Below, piece by piece: positions 13,225 through 26,680 of a DNA stretch of 64,000 nucleotides. The stretch's first letter is position 1, and every line of letters starts with the position of its first letter. The stretch is from Acridotheres tristis. Lineage: Eukaryota; Chordata; Aves; Passeriformes; Sturnidae. Both the position numbers and the translations under genes were made by a program. The notes beneath the pieces were generated by a model. That model searched no databases. It worked only from the letters and a program-made list of their open reading frames with translations, and was not told the DNA's origin. Location of the stretch: positions 14,794,501-14,858,500 of the forward strand of contig CM072891.1 in assembly GCA_037013685.1 (NCBI GenBank). Reading direction: 5' to 3'.

Positions 13225-16200
13225 CCAGGGGATTGTCTACCCCCTCTGTTTCCTCATTTGTTTCTTGCTTGCTTGCTTAAAGGAGGGGAAAAAGACTAAA
13301 ACATTAGTACTGGGTGCATAGAGTGTGGTGTTTGCAAAGTCTGTGCTTGTAATTTGCATCCCTTTTTTACCTCCTTTTCTGCTATTTTTTTCCTCCCCTC
13401 CTTACCCTGCCATTTGCACAGTAAAAATGCTTGCAAAATAATTAATCTATAGGGCTCCTGGAAAATGTTAGTTAAATAGCACTATAAAGCTCCTTGTATT
13501 TCAAAGGTATTAGAATTTCTAGGAAGAGAAATCTTTCTTATTAAACAAGCTAAAATATTTGGGAAGTATCTCGAATGGACAAGAAATATAGCTCACACAG
13601 TATCTTCAATAGAAGCCTCCATATTTTCATAAATCTTGTCTAGTTTTTTCCCTGCATTTCAGTCATCTCTGGAATGATGAATATGTAAGTACAAAGCTGT
13701 TTCTGCTGCTGTTAGCCAAAGGAGAAGGTAGCAGAATAGAAATTCGTGGATTTGTGCATCCACTTACATGAAGTTCATCTGTTTGCTTCTCATTAACCTT
13801 TTGAATGCTGCCTTTTTTTTTTTTGCACAGAATTTATGCAATACGTAGGACCAAACAGTAATAACACTTACGGTAAAAAGTGCCAATCACAAATGGATTC
13901 TTGTGGGCCATTAATTATTGGGATAGAGGTGCTACTGAGCATTCAGGTGACCAAAGTGAATGCTTCATCCAGCATGGTTCATAGCACTCCAGAATTTCTG
14001 GATCTCTATCAGTTGCATTGCTCTGGTGTTACTCAGTATTTGAACCTGGCACTTTTCCTCCCCCTGCACCCCCTTCCACCAATGCAGTTTCTTCTGTAAC
14101 AGTATGACTGTTGTAGCTTTTCCCATCATTCCATTAAATAATAGAAATAAAATACCACTGTAGTGCAATAGAACCAGAGCTCTTTTAGTTGAGCTATTTT
14201 TTTTTTTTATTATTGCTGCACTGATAGTACTTAGCATTCCCAAGGAGGTAAGCAAACCATCTGTAAATACATTTCAAAGATGCTTCGTTCTCCAAGTGCA
14301 ATTGCTAGGTACTCATGCCTTTTCAATTATATGAATATGAATGACTAATATTGAAGAATATGGTATCTCCTTGAAATACTGCATAGCTGGATACATACTG
14401 TAAAAAGACGGATCAAATAGAGTTTTACTGAAGAGCCAGATGCTCAGAGACTTCTATATGTGTGTATACAAATGTAAGGTGTGCAAAGAAAAGGGGGATT
14501 ACATCAGATTTTTAAATACAAAGACATATCAGATAGGATGATCTATTTCGTACAAAGAAGTATAATAACCCTTGTAATAGATCCTGTGTTGTAAAGCTAA
14601 AAACTTAATGAAAAGGCTCTGCTTCAGAGTAATCAAATCACTTTATATTATTGCATCCTGTCAGTCAGTCCCTCGATTTCCCACTGGTTTTGCATAATAG
14701 CTTTAAAGATGGATTAAGGAAGAAAGGAGAACTGGTTATAGGTGTGCTTCCCCTCATTTTCTGGAAGTGATGCTTCTGTGTTGCATGTGCATTTACTGTA
14801 TACGATTATGACAACCAGATCTCTTTCTGGGCAGGATGCAGTTTGCCATAGTTTTCCCTTGTTGTACTTTCCTAAAGCCCCAGTTGTGTGTTGCACAGGA
14901 TTTTTTTTCACCAGGCAATGAGCTGTGTTTTCTTTTACCTGTGGGGAACAGTCTCTGTGTAATGAAGGCTAAAAAAAGTGTATGTGAGAGATAACTCCTG
15001 ATTTTTAGGGTCTTACCCTGGTTTTAGAATTGAAGTTCCCAATGAGACTATCAAAGCAGAGATGTTGACTGGATGAAAGCAGGGGACAAATGTTCTGTCT
15101 GGAGATGAAACTTTCATGTTCTGGTGAAAAAGACACATTTTTCTTCACTTCTACTTCTATATATTCTGATGTATGGAATAAAATTTAGTAGTGTTGCCTT
15201 ACACTGAGTGGAAGAGCAGTCACCTGTATGCTGGGACAGAAGTATGTCATCCCTCTTTATGGTGTCCAGCTGTTATTAATCACCTGTTTTTTATGCAGTC
15301 ATGCTTTTTCATTATCCCCTTATATTGCAGACTAAAGCAAATGGTGGTTATTTGGCATTTGAACAGGCTCACTGAAGAGGAAACCTTGTGCTTCTCTTCC
15401 CATGTTCCCCCAGTTGTGTTGGTTTAGTAGATTTTCATTAGAACTTTTCTAGAATTTCAATTCTGATTTCATAATTATACTGTCACACTTGGTATTTTTG
15501 GTGTTATTTTTATATGTCTTACACGTGATATTGTACATAACAATGTTATCACAAGATCAGTTTTGTTTTCTAATACTATTGTTACTCTTATGGTAAGAGT
15601 GGAAATGAATAATACTCAATTTTAGCAGGTTTTATGTGGGAACAGGCTTTAGCACCAGTTGGGCCGTGTGGGGGGTTTTTTGTTTTTTAAAAAAACCCCA
15701 ACCAGTAGTCAATCTGTAAAAGGAATATTGTTTTATTTTAGTGATCCTCGAATTTCAATTGCATTTCATAGTGTAATGCCCCATATGCCTTCAGTGTCCC
15801 CTAATGTGTAAAACGTTTTCTTCCCTGTGCTCCTTGGCTGCCTGTGTGAGCTCAATCCACTGTGCTTTGTGCATCTTGCTGGAATATGCCAGGGAGGGCT
15901 GCACAGGTCTTGCAGAAAATGTGTCATAGGTAAAGTGTCTCAGTAGGATTATGGGCACAATGAGGTTCTCATGAGCTGAATTGTCTAAATGTTGTTTTAA
16001 GATTAAGTGGAAGATAACAGAAATTTCTTTTTCACTTAGTTCCAGTTAATTGAGCAGCTTCCTTTTCTTGTTGCTGAAGTCAGCCAACCAGGCACTAACC
16101 TTCTCCAGCACATGTTTCTGTGTTTCTAAGACCCAGGGTACTTTACACATGAATTCTTTCTTTCTTCTGAAACAAGCTGGGCTGACAACTGGTAAGGTAA

Positions 16201-19200
16201 TCTTGAAGAAGTGCAGTGGCTTAAAAATAAGGAGAGGATGGGAAAGAGATGTACCAGCAATTTCAAGGATTAAGCCAAAATAACAAGTTCTGTGGGATGG
16301 CAGAACACATCGTTTGGATTGCTGACTCATTGTGTTGGTCTGCAATATTATCTTACACTAATGTGATGACACTGGCCTGGTTTTGAAATAAGGAGGCAGA
16401 AAAGAGTAGTTGATCAGGAACACATGGCTTATGAATGTGTATAACTTGGACTACAAATGGTCTCATCACTGGAAGTTCATGCAGGTGGACTTTAGGTTTC
16501 TTAACTCTTTGAAAGAATTGATAGTAAGTAAAACTTACTTTTTGTCACTTGAAGGAAAATGAAAAATGAAGATCCTTTGACTTGACAAGCTAGGTGAATG
16601 AAGTAAATTGCATTCCACACATTCCCTCCACCCCCTTTCCCTATTACTCTTTCCCATTTATTTTCATTCTGTGTCAAAGGATAATGTTTAGGAGTGAAGG
16701 AGACTCCAAAATTCCTTTTCCTGGGCTAGCAAGCAAACATGGTAGTTAATACACTGCTTAAGAGTCTTGAATCTAAACCCAGTTAATTTTAATTTCTAAA
16801 ACTAATTTCAGTATTCCTAGTTGGAAGTGTGAAAGTGAAGTTTTTTTGGGAGATTTCTTTAATTTCTTAGCTTGTCAAAAAGACAGTTAATTGGATTATT
16901 TAGGGGTGACACCCACTGTGGAGCTATTGTTATTTGTCTTTTCACAGATTGAGGTAGCTAAGAAGGTGTCCTCTGATAGTAAGAGTTCCTTTTTTCAGAT
17001 TAGTGCAGAAGTTCATGTACTTTAGAGTTGTATAATGAAAATTTACAAAATGAGAGAATATGTTTTAGACATGGTAACTTTCAGGAGTGGTCCAGAAGAG
17101 TTGTGTTGAGAGCATGGTGTGTATACATAGGTGGGATCTGCTGTTACTTCTCAGCTTGCTGTGATAGTGAAATTCTCCAAGTGAAGGTCAGATGACCCAG
17201 GAGTATGCTGAGTTTTCTCAGCCATTTCATATTGCTAAAGAGGAAACTTAGCGTTTCAGTGTTCTCTCAGTCTGCAAGATGCTGCTGTCTAAGAGCCCTT
17301 GCTGCCAAACTTAGAGTGGTTACATAAGGTAGAATCCTATTGATCCTGGGGGAGGGTGGTGGGCAGAGATTTCTTCAGAAACTGGAGATTTTCTCAGAAC
17401 AGATACTGCAGAGGCAAAACTAGCAAGAAATCTAGGTCTCTTCCCAGTGTGTATTGAAGAAACTTTTTGCACAGACAAGTCTTTTGTAATTTGCCAAAAT
17501 TTCTTTACTTAACTGGCCATCAGTTTTAAGTATTCTTTGTATTCTGTGCCTTGCAGAGGTGGACAGAAAGGTGCCAACCAAAACCATGCTTAAATGAAGC
17601 TCATAACTACAGATGTGAAGGGCTTCTCTTCCTGCCTTTTTAACATATCTTTGGGCTTACAGACTGTAGCCAGCAGATTTTTGCATGTGGCTGTTCTAAC
17701 CTCTTTGGTAATTTTAGATGTTTTGGTAGGTTAAATTTATTTCAAGGACCCGTGAAGTCCAGCATGTACTAGTGAGTATGTAAATCTAGGGATGGCACCT
17801 CTTTGTGATTTTTTTTTTTTTTTTCCCCTCATCACTTACTATTCATTAGTTAAATGTTCTTGAAAGCATCATTAGTAGTTAGTTACTGGTTGAAGGGACA
17901 AAGCAAAGGTGAATTTTCTGAGGGTTAGGCCTTTCCACAGAGACTCTCATGTTGGGATTGCATTCCTTTCAACCTATTTTTCATTTTCTCTGGAGCCACT
18001 CATGATAACGATGCATTTCATGTAAACCTATAAATCTTCACTATACCCTTTGTTATCTCAGGAAGAAAATAATGCACTTTGAAACTAAATGATCTAGCTA
18101 CTTAAAACCTGCAGGAGTAGCTGCCTTGCAGAAAGTTTCCAGGAAAACTGGAGAGAAAAGGGTGGAATAAGGTCAACTCGGAGATGACCTCAAAGGCAAA
18201 ATTAGTTTCCTATTTTTGCAAGAATAGAAGTAGGGATTGTGTTGGCCAGACTGCATGAGGAAGCAAGTTTTCATTTTGCATGTATTTTTGGCTGGGAGAA
18301 AATGGGTTGTAGAATGTTCTTTTAAACATTTCAAGCATATGCTTCAGAAATAAATCAGTTATCAAGTCTCCATTTTAGTTTTGAATAAAGCTAATAACAG
18401 CAGTGGTGTTATTGAAATTCTATAAGGGATATGGAGCTCTCTTGAAAAAAGCTTTGAAAACTTAAGGCTTGGACTTGTCTAGGAAATTTGAGCTACAATT
18501 CCTTAAATAAAGGAATATAAAGTAAAAATAAAACTCAATTCAGAACAGAACTTAGTGGAAGTGCTGCCCCACCAAAGACTCTTCAGTTATTGTATTACAA
18601 TTAGGTTGTAAATACTTAAGTCATGTTCTTTATCTATTCAGATATGCAATCATTGCTCTCATTAACTAAAAATAGGGAACGTTTTTTTTGGATCGGTAAA
18701 ATTCAGAAAACCTGAAGCAAATTGAGGTATGCAGAAGAGGTAATTTACTATGTAGGTATGCAAGAGCCTAAGTATCCAGAAACAGACTTAAATCAAGTGA
18801 CCAATACATTGAAATTCTGTATTGTGTAGTAGAACTGAATGGGATAGGTATTTTCACTTCTGGAAGAGAAAATGTTGTGATTTCTGGAGATCATGAACTA
18901 GACCTCAGTATTTGACAATGGCAATTTTTATGTCGTCAGCCATGTCTTCCATGAAAAATATAAGCCAGAAGCGTGTAAGCTTTGACCCTCTTCAGCAACT
19001 AAAAAAATAGGAAAAGCTTTATATTATCAGCTCTAGAATATGCAGAGGAATGTGTCTGAGTTAATGTATGGCTGGATTCATGTAACCTGTGTCATCAGGA
19101 AGTAAACACTTGTCTTTCTCCTCTTCATGTTTCATATCACACCTGTTCCACATGGTTTTTTGCCTCTGAAATTGGCAGGGGGTGCTCGCAGTGCAGTGGG

Positions 19201-22200
19201 CTGTATACAGTAGCAGGCAGTTCTTTTCCTGTGACGGGCAGGAGAGTGTCTGTGCTCTCCACTGGAGAGCAAAGTGGTCTCGGGGAGCAAGGATGGCCCT
19301 GGTCCTCCTTGGCTCTGTCCTGCCCTGCAACTACCATGTGATACAGGTGAGTGCTAAGGGAGAGAGTATAGCCTGACTTGTGAGCTTTCCTTTTTCCTCC
19401 TTTGTCATTGATATTCAAGGCTTGCTGCAGTAACCCGGTGTCCTCCTTTTACAGAAGTCACAACCCTTTCAGACCACAAAAGATCCCTTCAGACTGGGAT
19501 TCCCTTGACAATCAGCTTTATAGTTTAAGCAGCTTTATGCAATACTGACAACAGTGACAGTTGAGAGAGGTAACTAGGAGACTTCTTGTATTATAAATAC
19601 TTGGCTTGGGAGTGTGTGCTTAAGGGTCCTAAGCTGCCTAAAAGAGTCTCTTAATCTGCCTTAATTCTTCTTATTATATTCTTTTTCTGAAGTAGGCGGA
19701 GATGCACAAGCTTTCTTTTCATGTAGATGAGTAGAGAAGTTCCACACCTGTCTCATGAAGATTGTATTTTTATGTGATATTATATGATTTATATGTTCTA
19801 CCAGCCATCTTTACAGAATGTAGAAAGAGGAGAAACTTGGGGAAATATCTGTCAAAAAACCTTATTTTTATGTGACGTATTTTCCCATTTGAAATTCAAG
19901 TTTTACTTTGAATCATGATCATTTCAATTACTTTTCCATCTGGAATGTAATGGAAGATTCTGAGGTCTAGCAGTGAAGAATAGCTTCCTTATCTCTTATC
20001 TCTGTGACATAAACCTATTTGTTTGTCTAGCAATGAACCAACTTGAGATACTTGTTGGTATCAGCAGGGAACAAGCTTCCCCAAAACCACCATTTTCTTT
20101 ATGCTTTTGAGTATGGGAAGGGAAACTGTAGGTGACTGTAGAAGAACATAGGACACCCTATAATATCATGGCCTTGAGGATATGGTGGAAGTAGAGATGG
20201 ATAAAGTTTCTGCTCTGGTATTTGTAAATATCTACTTTGCTGGTAGAAGTGAATTTTATTATTATTGAGTGAGGAACTTGCCAAAATGGGTTTTCTAAAT
20301 CTATCAATATTTGGAAAAATAACATTCATTTCTAAATGTAACATGAGTAAGTATTCCCTAAAGTTCTTTTGTCCTAGTTTCATGTCTATCATACAATGAG
20401 AATGCTCTTAATTTTTTTAAGCAGAAACCATGCCTGAGCTTTTAGCACTTAAATTCTTTGACTTCTGAACATTGCTGATGGTTGTCTTTCTTTCCGTATT
20501 AACTGTAATTGGTATATTAGATATATTGCATAATCTTATTCAGGCCCTTGGCAATGGAAATGAATAGGTACTGATAAGGGTATCAGTTTGAGAAAAGATA
20601 TTTGACCTTCAGTTGTTCTGCAAATTATTGTCTAAATAATACTTTTCAAGTGTAGGTACGTTTCTGAAGTCAGGCTGGGAAGTGTTTAATTATTTAAGCT
20701 TAGTGGTAAGTACCACAAGAAGCAGTGGAGAAAAGGTCACTAGAGCAAGAAGAGCCTGTCTTCTACAAAAGGCCCTGATGTTCCATTTGATTTTCCTAGG
20801 ATAATACACACTAAAAAACATTAAGAATTTAAGGTTACATGGGCTTTTTACCATTGTTAGTAATGGGACTGGAAATTGCCTTTTGTAAGTGTAATGCTGT
20901 TTGAATTTTTAATATTACAAAGCAAAAGATGCTTTAATTGTTTCCTTTCTGAAACAAATCATGAATATGCTCCTACACTAAAAATGTTTTGAGCAAGACT
21001 ACTAGTGTAATACTATGGTGGTTTGGTTTTCTTTTAACATCACATCTTAAAGGCTGCTACTTGAGCTGTTGGGACTTTTTTCAAGTTCTCTAGAGTCTCA
21101 ATTTTATTTTTATGATTTGATGCTATTATTGAGAAGGAGTTGATGATTTGAGATGAAATTGTGTTTTGTCCTTGCATTTGTCCCAGACTGGAACTCTGTT
21201 GGATTCTGTTGTTTTAGTAGACAAAAGAAAACAGTACACCTCAATAGTCTTATTGCCATATCCATTAAACAGGATAATGCCCAATAGTACTGGAAATATG
21301 CACTGCCTTTAAATCTAGGCTAGTGCTCTGGCCCTTTTGGAGGGAGCAGGCTCTTTCTCTATGCCCACTGACATTAGCCAAGTTCACGTAGGTATGGTCA
21401 GAAAAAAATCATCTTATTTGATCTACTATAGGTGTATGCAGCTATTTTGTGATCTGTCTTACTTGCTTTTGCTTTCTCTGTGACCAGTTTTCCTGTAGGG
21501 TAAAGAGTGTATAGATTTATGTACTGTATAGGCTACTAAAACTGTTAAGTGATTGCATTATGCTGGTTAATTGCTTCCCCCAGTGCATGGTTACTACCCC
21601 TCAGGACAAAAATGAGAAGCTTCCCTGCACCACTTTGTGTCCTTCTGACACTCGTGCTATTTCTGATTAACTTGTTTTCTCTGTATTACAGTAGCAAATA
21701 TCTTTAATGGCATTTCATTGTACACATAATGCCTTAAGTTTCGCCAAATGAGGAAATACTTTTATTTGCTTGGGCTTTCAATTTCTACTTGCAGGCATTC
21801 AGCAAGCAGTAATTTTTTTAGAATTTGTTGTTGAATAGCTGATAAAATGCAATCATTTTGTGAGATAAAGCAATACTTCCCTCCAGAGACCATACTATTT
21901 AAATTGGCAGAACTGGAACAAAATGGGATGCCCAAGCAATGCATTTTTGTAAGGGTCAAGATTATGGTTCAGGTATTTGGTCTTTTGTTACCTGTGGCCT
22001 TTAGTGCCAAAATTATTCTATTAAGCTGCTCATCCCCAGGCAGGAGTGAGGATCAGTATACCACTGTTGCCTTGCTGCTGCCTCTTGCATTACCTTCATT
22101 GGCTAAGTAGGTTTAAAACTGCACTGCAGTGGTGCAGGACAGATGGAGAAATGGATCACACTGGAGATGCCTGCATCTGAACTGCCTGCAACAAGCCCTA

Positions 22201-25069
22201 GCTAGACCTGATACACCTCCTATTCACATTGGGTGAGGGCAATAAAAGAGGATCACCATGTCAGGATAGTGGGCAGCTTTTGTCTCATTAGCAAGGTTAG
22301 TTTGGAGGGGTTTTGTAAATATTGTCATCTCAATTCATTCTTGTTCTTTGTTTGCTTGCATGCCCTTTGCTGATAAAGATGGAGATGAAATATGCAAGCA
22401 ACTTCTGACTCATCCAATTGCACACCAGCTCAAGAATAATTTGAGAAGGATTAAGCAAGAGTTGAGTCACTAAATCAACCACTTTCTGACTTGCTGTGTT
22501 GGAGGCTGTGTCTCACTTCCCATTGTTTTGCATAGCCACTCGTTTATAGCGAGTGTGAAATCTGTACAGCAGCTTATGCTAATACATCATGTTACAAATC
22601 CTGCTCTGGAATTGCAGGGTTGATTCTCCTTCCCCCAAGGGCAGAAACAACGAGAGATCAGTTTGAATAATAGAGACGAATATTACAAAACCCATACAGA
22701 TGTTGAGCTGCTTTAATTGCTTTGCAGCTGCATAGGGAGACTTGAGGACAGACTCAGCTCTGAGGACACTGAGTGGTAGAACTCAGAGGAGTTGGACCAT
22801 TCAGCAGCTCCAGGACTCAGATCCTACAGCAGTCCAGCCAGCTGGTCCCAGCAAAGGCTCTCATTGTGGGGTTTGGTAAAATAACACCTGCAGCAAGAGT
22901 TTTAAGGAAGTTAGGATTATGGTGCCTTCAACGTTATGGTCACAAATTTAGAGCAATCTCAGCCCCCTGAAGATGATCCATATGACTGTGGTTAATGAAT
23001 AGGAAGCTTATAAGCTTCCATCAAAACACAATATGACTGTGGTGATGACTCTTAAATTTGTGGAATATAATAAGACATTAATACAGCATATTCCCCTTGA
23101 ATTATCTTGTAGCATTTAATGTTTAGGGTGTTGTTTTGTATTAAACCTGATTTGATGAGTCAAAAATAGAAAAATTATTATTCAAATGTAAGTTTTCAAC
23201 CTCATCCACCTTAGTATGTATTCCTTTACAGAGAAAATATGTTTAAATTTAGGCTCTTGTTTACAGCTGGAGTACATAACACTGATGTTTTACCCCTTCA
23301 CATGTGTTGTGGTACAGAAGATTTGCTTAAAATGGTTCATAAAGATAGTGGCTTTGAGGTCTAATTTTGGAAATTAATGCATTAAAGACTTGCAAATTCA
23401 TAAGAAATGATGAAACTATATGGGGTTTGAATTTTCAATTCTTGGATATGATAGACAAAATTTCAACTATGTTTACATTCATTACTTGGTATGTATAGCT
23501 TCGCCTTAGAAAGTTTTTTAAAAATAATTTAAAATTCCAAATCGGAATAAGAAATAGCAGTGAGTCCTTCAAGACAGTCCCTACCATCCTCTGCATAAAT
23601 ACAACTGTGATTTAAATACAATTAGTAGCATTTTAGTCTTATTATGATGATCTCTCAGAATGAAGTTGTTTATATCAAAATACTTTGGGCTAGTTTCTTT
23701 TATGAGATAACTTGAACTGTCTTTGCCTATTGACTTCAAGTCTTCATAAATACAGATATCCCTCTTGTCTCTGCAGTCTTTGCTGTTCTCTTAACACTTG
23801 ATGACACATTTTCAGACTTTATTCAGAGGGTAACACAGTATTTATTTAGAAATCCATTTCTGTTCTGATGTATACAGCTAGAACTAGTGTGAATGTGAAC
23901 ATATACACTCATCTATTATTTCAGAAGTTTCAAGTGCTTCTGTCATGATCACTTCTGCTACAATATAAGCTGATTTTTCTGTCCAAAACATTTAAATTTC
24001 TTGTACTTGTGAAGTGAACAACTATCAGAAACTTTTTAGATTACTTTTTGTTTTAGCCTATGGAAAGATTAAGTTTCAGCTGCCGTTGGAGCCAGTGTGC
24101 CCTGCCTTGTCTCAAATATTTGAGTGTTTCACTAACCACAGACATTTGCCTCCTCTCCCATAGAAGCTTCCTGCACTGAGCTTCCTCTGCAAGTCGCTAC
24201 AAAGACTAGAGACCAGCATTTAAAGACCATTTAAGTGAGCCCTCTCTCTGCTTTAAATCTTCTCATCTTTTATTTTTGCTCTTTTTTTTCTGGACTCCTT
24301 ACTGAGTTTTATCACCTTGCCGATAATCGAACCAGCCCAGGTGGTGCTAGCAACTCATTAGTTCATTAGTTGCAGCATTGTTGTCACTTAACATGCTTAT
24401 TGCAGGCGTGTAAATCCAATAAAAATCAGTGAAATTACCTTATCACCTCTCCCAATCTCCTCCCTTCCTTTTCTCAGAACAGAAACTTCTCTCATACCGG
24501 CATATAATTTATTTGTTACCTGCTTTGGTCTGAAAAGCCAGCTCAGGCTCAGGGCGTTAAGTACTGTGTTAAGATGTTGATGACTGTGACTTTACTGAAT
24601 CTGTTCATTGACTATGGAAGCAATTGAGCAACAGAACATTGACCTAGGCTTACTTCAGACTCTGATCTGTTTGGGGGAAAAAAAAGACTTTAATGTTTAG
24701 AGAAAGAAACAGACAACTTTTGTTTGTGGTGTACTAGTTTTGATCACCTCCTCTGATCCTTGATTTGATGAGGGACCCTGAAACAGTCTTGTAACTATAA
24801 TGAATAATCATCATTTGCACCGTGGAACAATGAAAATTTTAACACATTTCTTTCTCAAATGGAAGAACACAAATGCTCTATGCCTCTCCCCCACATTATA
24901 TTTTAAATTTTAAAAAATTTCTTTGGCACAGGGTTCTTTTTCCAGGTTGGATTTAGTTAGTGTTGAGAGTCAGAAAGTAAATGACAATACTTTAGATTTA
25001 TAAACTACTTGCTCAGTTCCGAAATGAGCAATGACTATTTTCGCTTGAAAGAGGGAGACTCTATGGCTG
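13225..25069. other. Gene-free AT-rich unique sequence
   Basis: No recognisable coding gene or transposon. Items worth noting are a T16 run at 17809-17824, an exon-like open segment at 19179-19346, and a perfect 18-bp palindrome between 13-bp direct repeats at 22980-23043. Two calmer stretches, about 22380-22720 and 24330-24440, have the balanced composition often seen in conserved non-coding elements. I cannot test conservation from one sequence. Confidence 0.5.
22980..23043. repeat. Perfect 18-bp palindrome flanked by 13-bp direct repeats
   Basis: ATATGACTGTGGT occurs at 22980-22992 and again exactly at 23031-23043. Between the copies, 23002-23019 reads GGAAGCTTATAAGCTTCC, which equals its own reverse complement. 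The arrangement resembles a tiny insertion with a target duplication, or a local duplication left by break repair. Confidence 0.7.
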
Positions 25070-25466
25070 GTTTTGTTATGGGTAAAATTTGGTTAGTTTG
25101 TTACAAGTTAAGGTTGTTAATTTTCTAAGTTGATTGTTGCCCTGTTGTGGCTTTATGAAGTAGTTAATTGTGTTTGAACTTAATTGAAATGTTACAATAA
25201 GTTAAATTAATGTCTGGTAAAAGTTTAAAGGGGTCCAGGATGGTGTGGGGGTTGTTCCTGAGGGCCGTGGTGAGACTTTGAGAGTGACGTCAGTGCAGTG
25301 ACATCAGCGCCGCGAGACGTGATTGGCGGACGGAGCTGTCCAATCACTCGACGCTCCGAGAGAATGGTTGGACAGGAATGAACCGTGATAAGGACCAATG
25401 AGAGCCCCAAAAACGGACCAATCACCACGAGGATCCAAATCCCACCAATCCCAGACCCAAGGGGGG

Positions 25467-25474
25467 TATAAAAG
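25467..25474 (+). promoter_or_regulatory. LTR TATA box
   Basis: TATAAAAG preceded by a run of G and several CCAAT motifs. Transcription would be expected to start about 25-30 bp downstream, near the GCTCGTTCGTTC stretch, and the poly(A) signal follows about 120 bp later. Confidence 0.75.
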
Positions 25475-25591
25475 GGACTGTTGGGCTGCCGCTCGTTCGT
25501 TCTGAGGGAGCGTCTGGTGTGCTGGGGTTTCGGGACATCAGTATCGTTTCTCGGGCTTATCTCGGCTCCTCCGTTTTCTACAGCTGCTTGT

Positions 25592-25597
25592 AATAAA
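25592..25597 (+). terminator. LTR poly(A) signal
   Basis: AATAAA in the R/U5 part of the LTR, followed by a T-rich tract at 25616-25630, as expected for a 3'-end processing site. Confidence 0.6.
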
Positions 25598-25687
25598 CGT
25601 GTGCCTGTTTTACAAAGTTTTTTTTACTCTGTTTTAAACGACCGGGTGGCTTTCAGCTAAAAGCTCTGGCCTCGTTCCTTACATCAC

Positions 25688-25705
25688 TGGGGGCTTGTCC
25701 GGGAT
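25688..25705 (+). other. Primer-binding site for tRNA-Pro
   Basis: TGGGGGCTTGTCCGGGAT differs at one base (T for C at the ninth position) from the tRNA-Pro primer-binding site known from gammaretroviruses. It begins four bases after the LTR end ...TTACA. It sets the polarity (plus strand) and the class of the element. The gap is slightly longer than the usual two or three bases, so the LTR could instead end at the CA of 25685-25686. Confidence 0.8.
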
Positions 25706-26540
25706 ATCCACGCCCAGAGACGGCCCTGGGGTAGGACAGGACTTGGAGTCCAGCCCATTTTTGGCTGCCGAGGACTGGACTACAACGGGACCGAGGAAGG
25801 GTCAGCTGGTTCTCCCGAGGCTGTAGAGGACACACCAACCCGGACAGTGAGTGCCCTCCGAGAGGGAGCGGGGCTCACACCCGGAGTGAGAGGTGTGAGT
25901 GGGGTTTAAGATGTGCAAGGGGGTGCGAATGAAAGTGCGTGAGTGAAAGCGAGTGTGGTTTTGTGTGTACCCCTAGGGACCCTCTGGGACGGGGAGACGG
26001 GGAGTACCCACCTTCCACCGCCCTTACCCGCTTAGGCTCCTGTTCCTCCGGGGTTTGGAGGCTCCTAGGGGTGGTTTAAGCCGCTGGCCCCGGGCAGAGG
26101 AGTTAGTGGGTCTGCCGGACTCCAGTAGCGGGTCGCCCAGGGGAGCAGTAATACTGGAGGGGTACAGCAGTTCCCCACTAGTTATAAACCACCTGGAGGG
26201 CGATTCCCCAGGATAAGCCAAGGGGTGCTTATTTCCTGGGGAACTAGGACCTTGGGGTTCGGGAAAAGACCTACCCAGAGGCCACTGTGTAAGGTGGCCA
26301 CCAGATAGATGAGTGCCTCTTCTTTAGACAAGGGGAAGAGGAGGGTGCCCGCCCTAAGGGAATTTAGGACCCCCGAGCTAGGAATCCCGAAGTTTCTAGG
26401 GGATTCGTAGGGGGAGAGACAGGCTTCACAGCTCCTGGGTTAGGTTCAGGTCCGGGGGCTGTGAACGCTGGCGCTCTGCGGTTCGGTGACTCGCAGGGAA
26501 GGGGAGCCACCGGCTGTGGAAAGGCTCTCCTAGTCACTAG
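25706..26540 (+). other. Retroviral leader, non-coding
   Basis: GC- and CpG-rich sequence downstream of the primer-binding site, as in the packaging leader of simple retroviruses. GTGAGT at 25847-25852 could be the subgenomic splice donor. The only ATG-initiated frame I followed starts at 26310 and stops after about 33 codons; it has no clear Gag signature. The leader is cut at 26540 by a younger LTR. Confidence 0.55.
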
Positions 26541-26680
26541 TGTGACAATTGATAAAAGATTTGTGTTAATCACGAAAGCATTGGGGTTTGTATAAACCAG
26601 AATACTAACCTCTGAAGTGAAGCATGGACACTAGATGAAGGAAATTATATGGTTAAATAATTCTGTTTAAAATCACCTTG

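Larger units (their letters stand above)
25074..25683 (+). mobile_element. 5' LTR of the tRNA-Pro-primed endogenous retrovirus
   Basis: The 3' boundary is firm: the LTR ends ...CCTTACA a few bases before a primer-binding site. Within it are a CRE-like TGACGTCA at 25285-25292, five CCAAT-type motifs on either strand between 25320 and 25450, a TATA box at 25467-25474, and AATAAA at 25592-25597. This is the order expected for U3, R and U5. The part from about 25230 is GC-rich and full of CpG, in sharp contrast to the AT-rich sequence on its left. The first 130-150 bp are AT-rich, so the true start could lie nearer 25211. Confidence 0.75.

Noticed and set aside
13810..14099. Strong acceptor-like tract (T run then CACAG) followed by an 87-codon frame
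   Set aside because: No donor at a sensible distance and the peptide looks random. Poly(T) followed by CAG is common in introns.
15668..15702. G4T6 / A7C4 inverted repeat
   Set aside because: It is made of homopolymer runs, so self-complementarity is expected from low complexity.
26310..26411. ATG-started 33-codon frame at the end of the retroviral leader as a Gag start
   Set aside because: It stops early and shows no recognisable Gag feature, so it is left as part of the leader.
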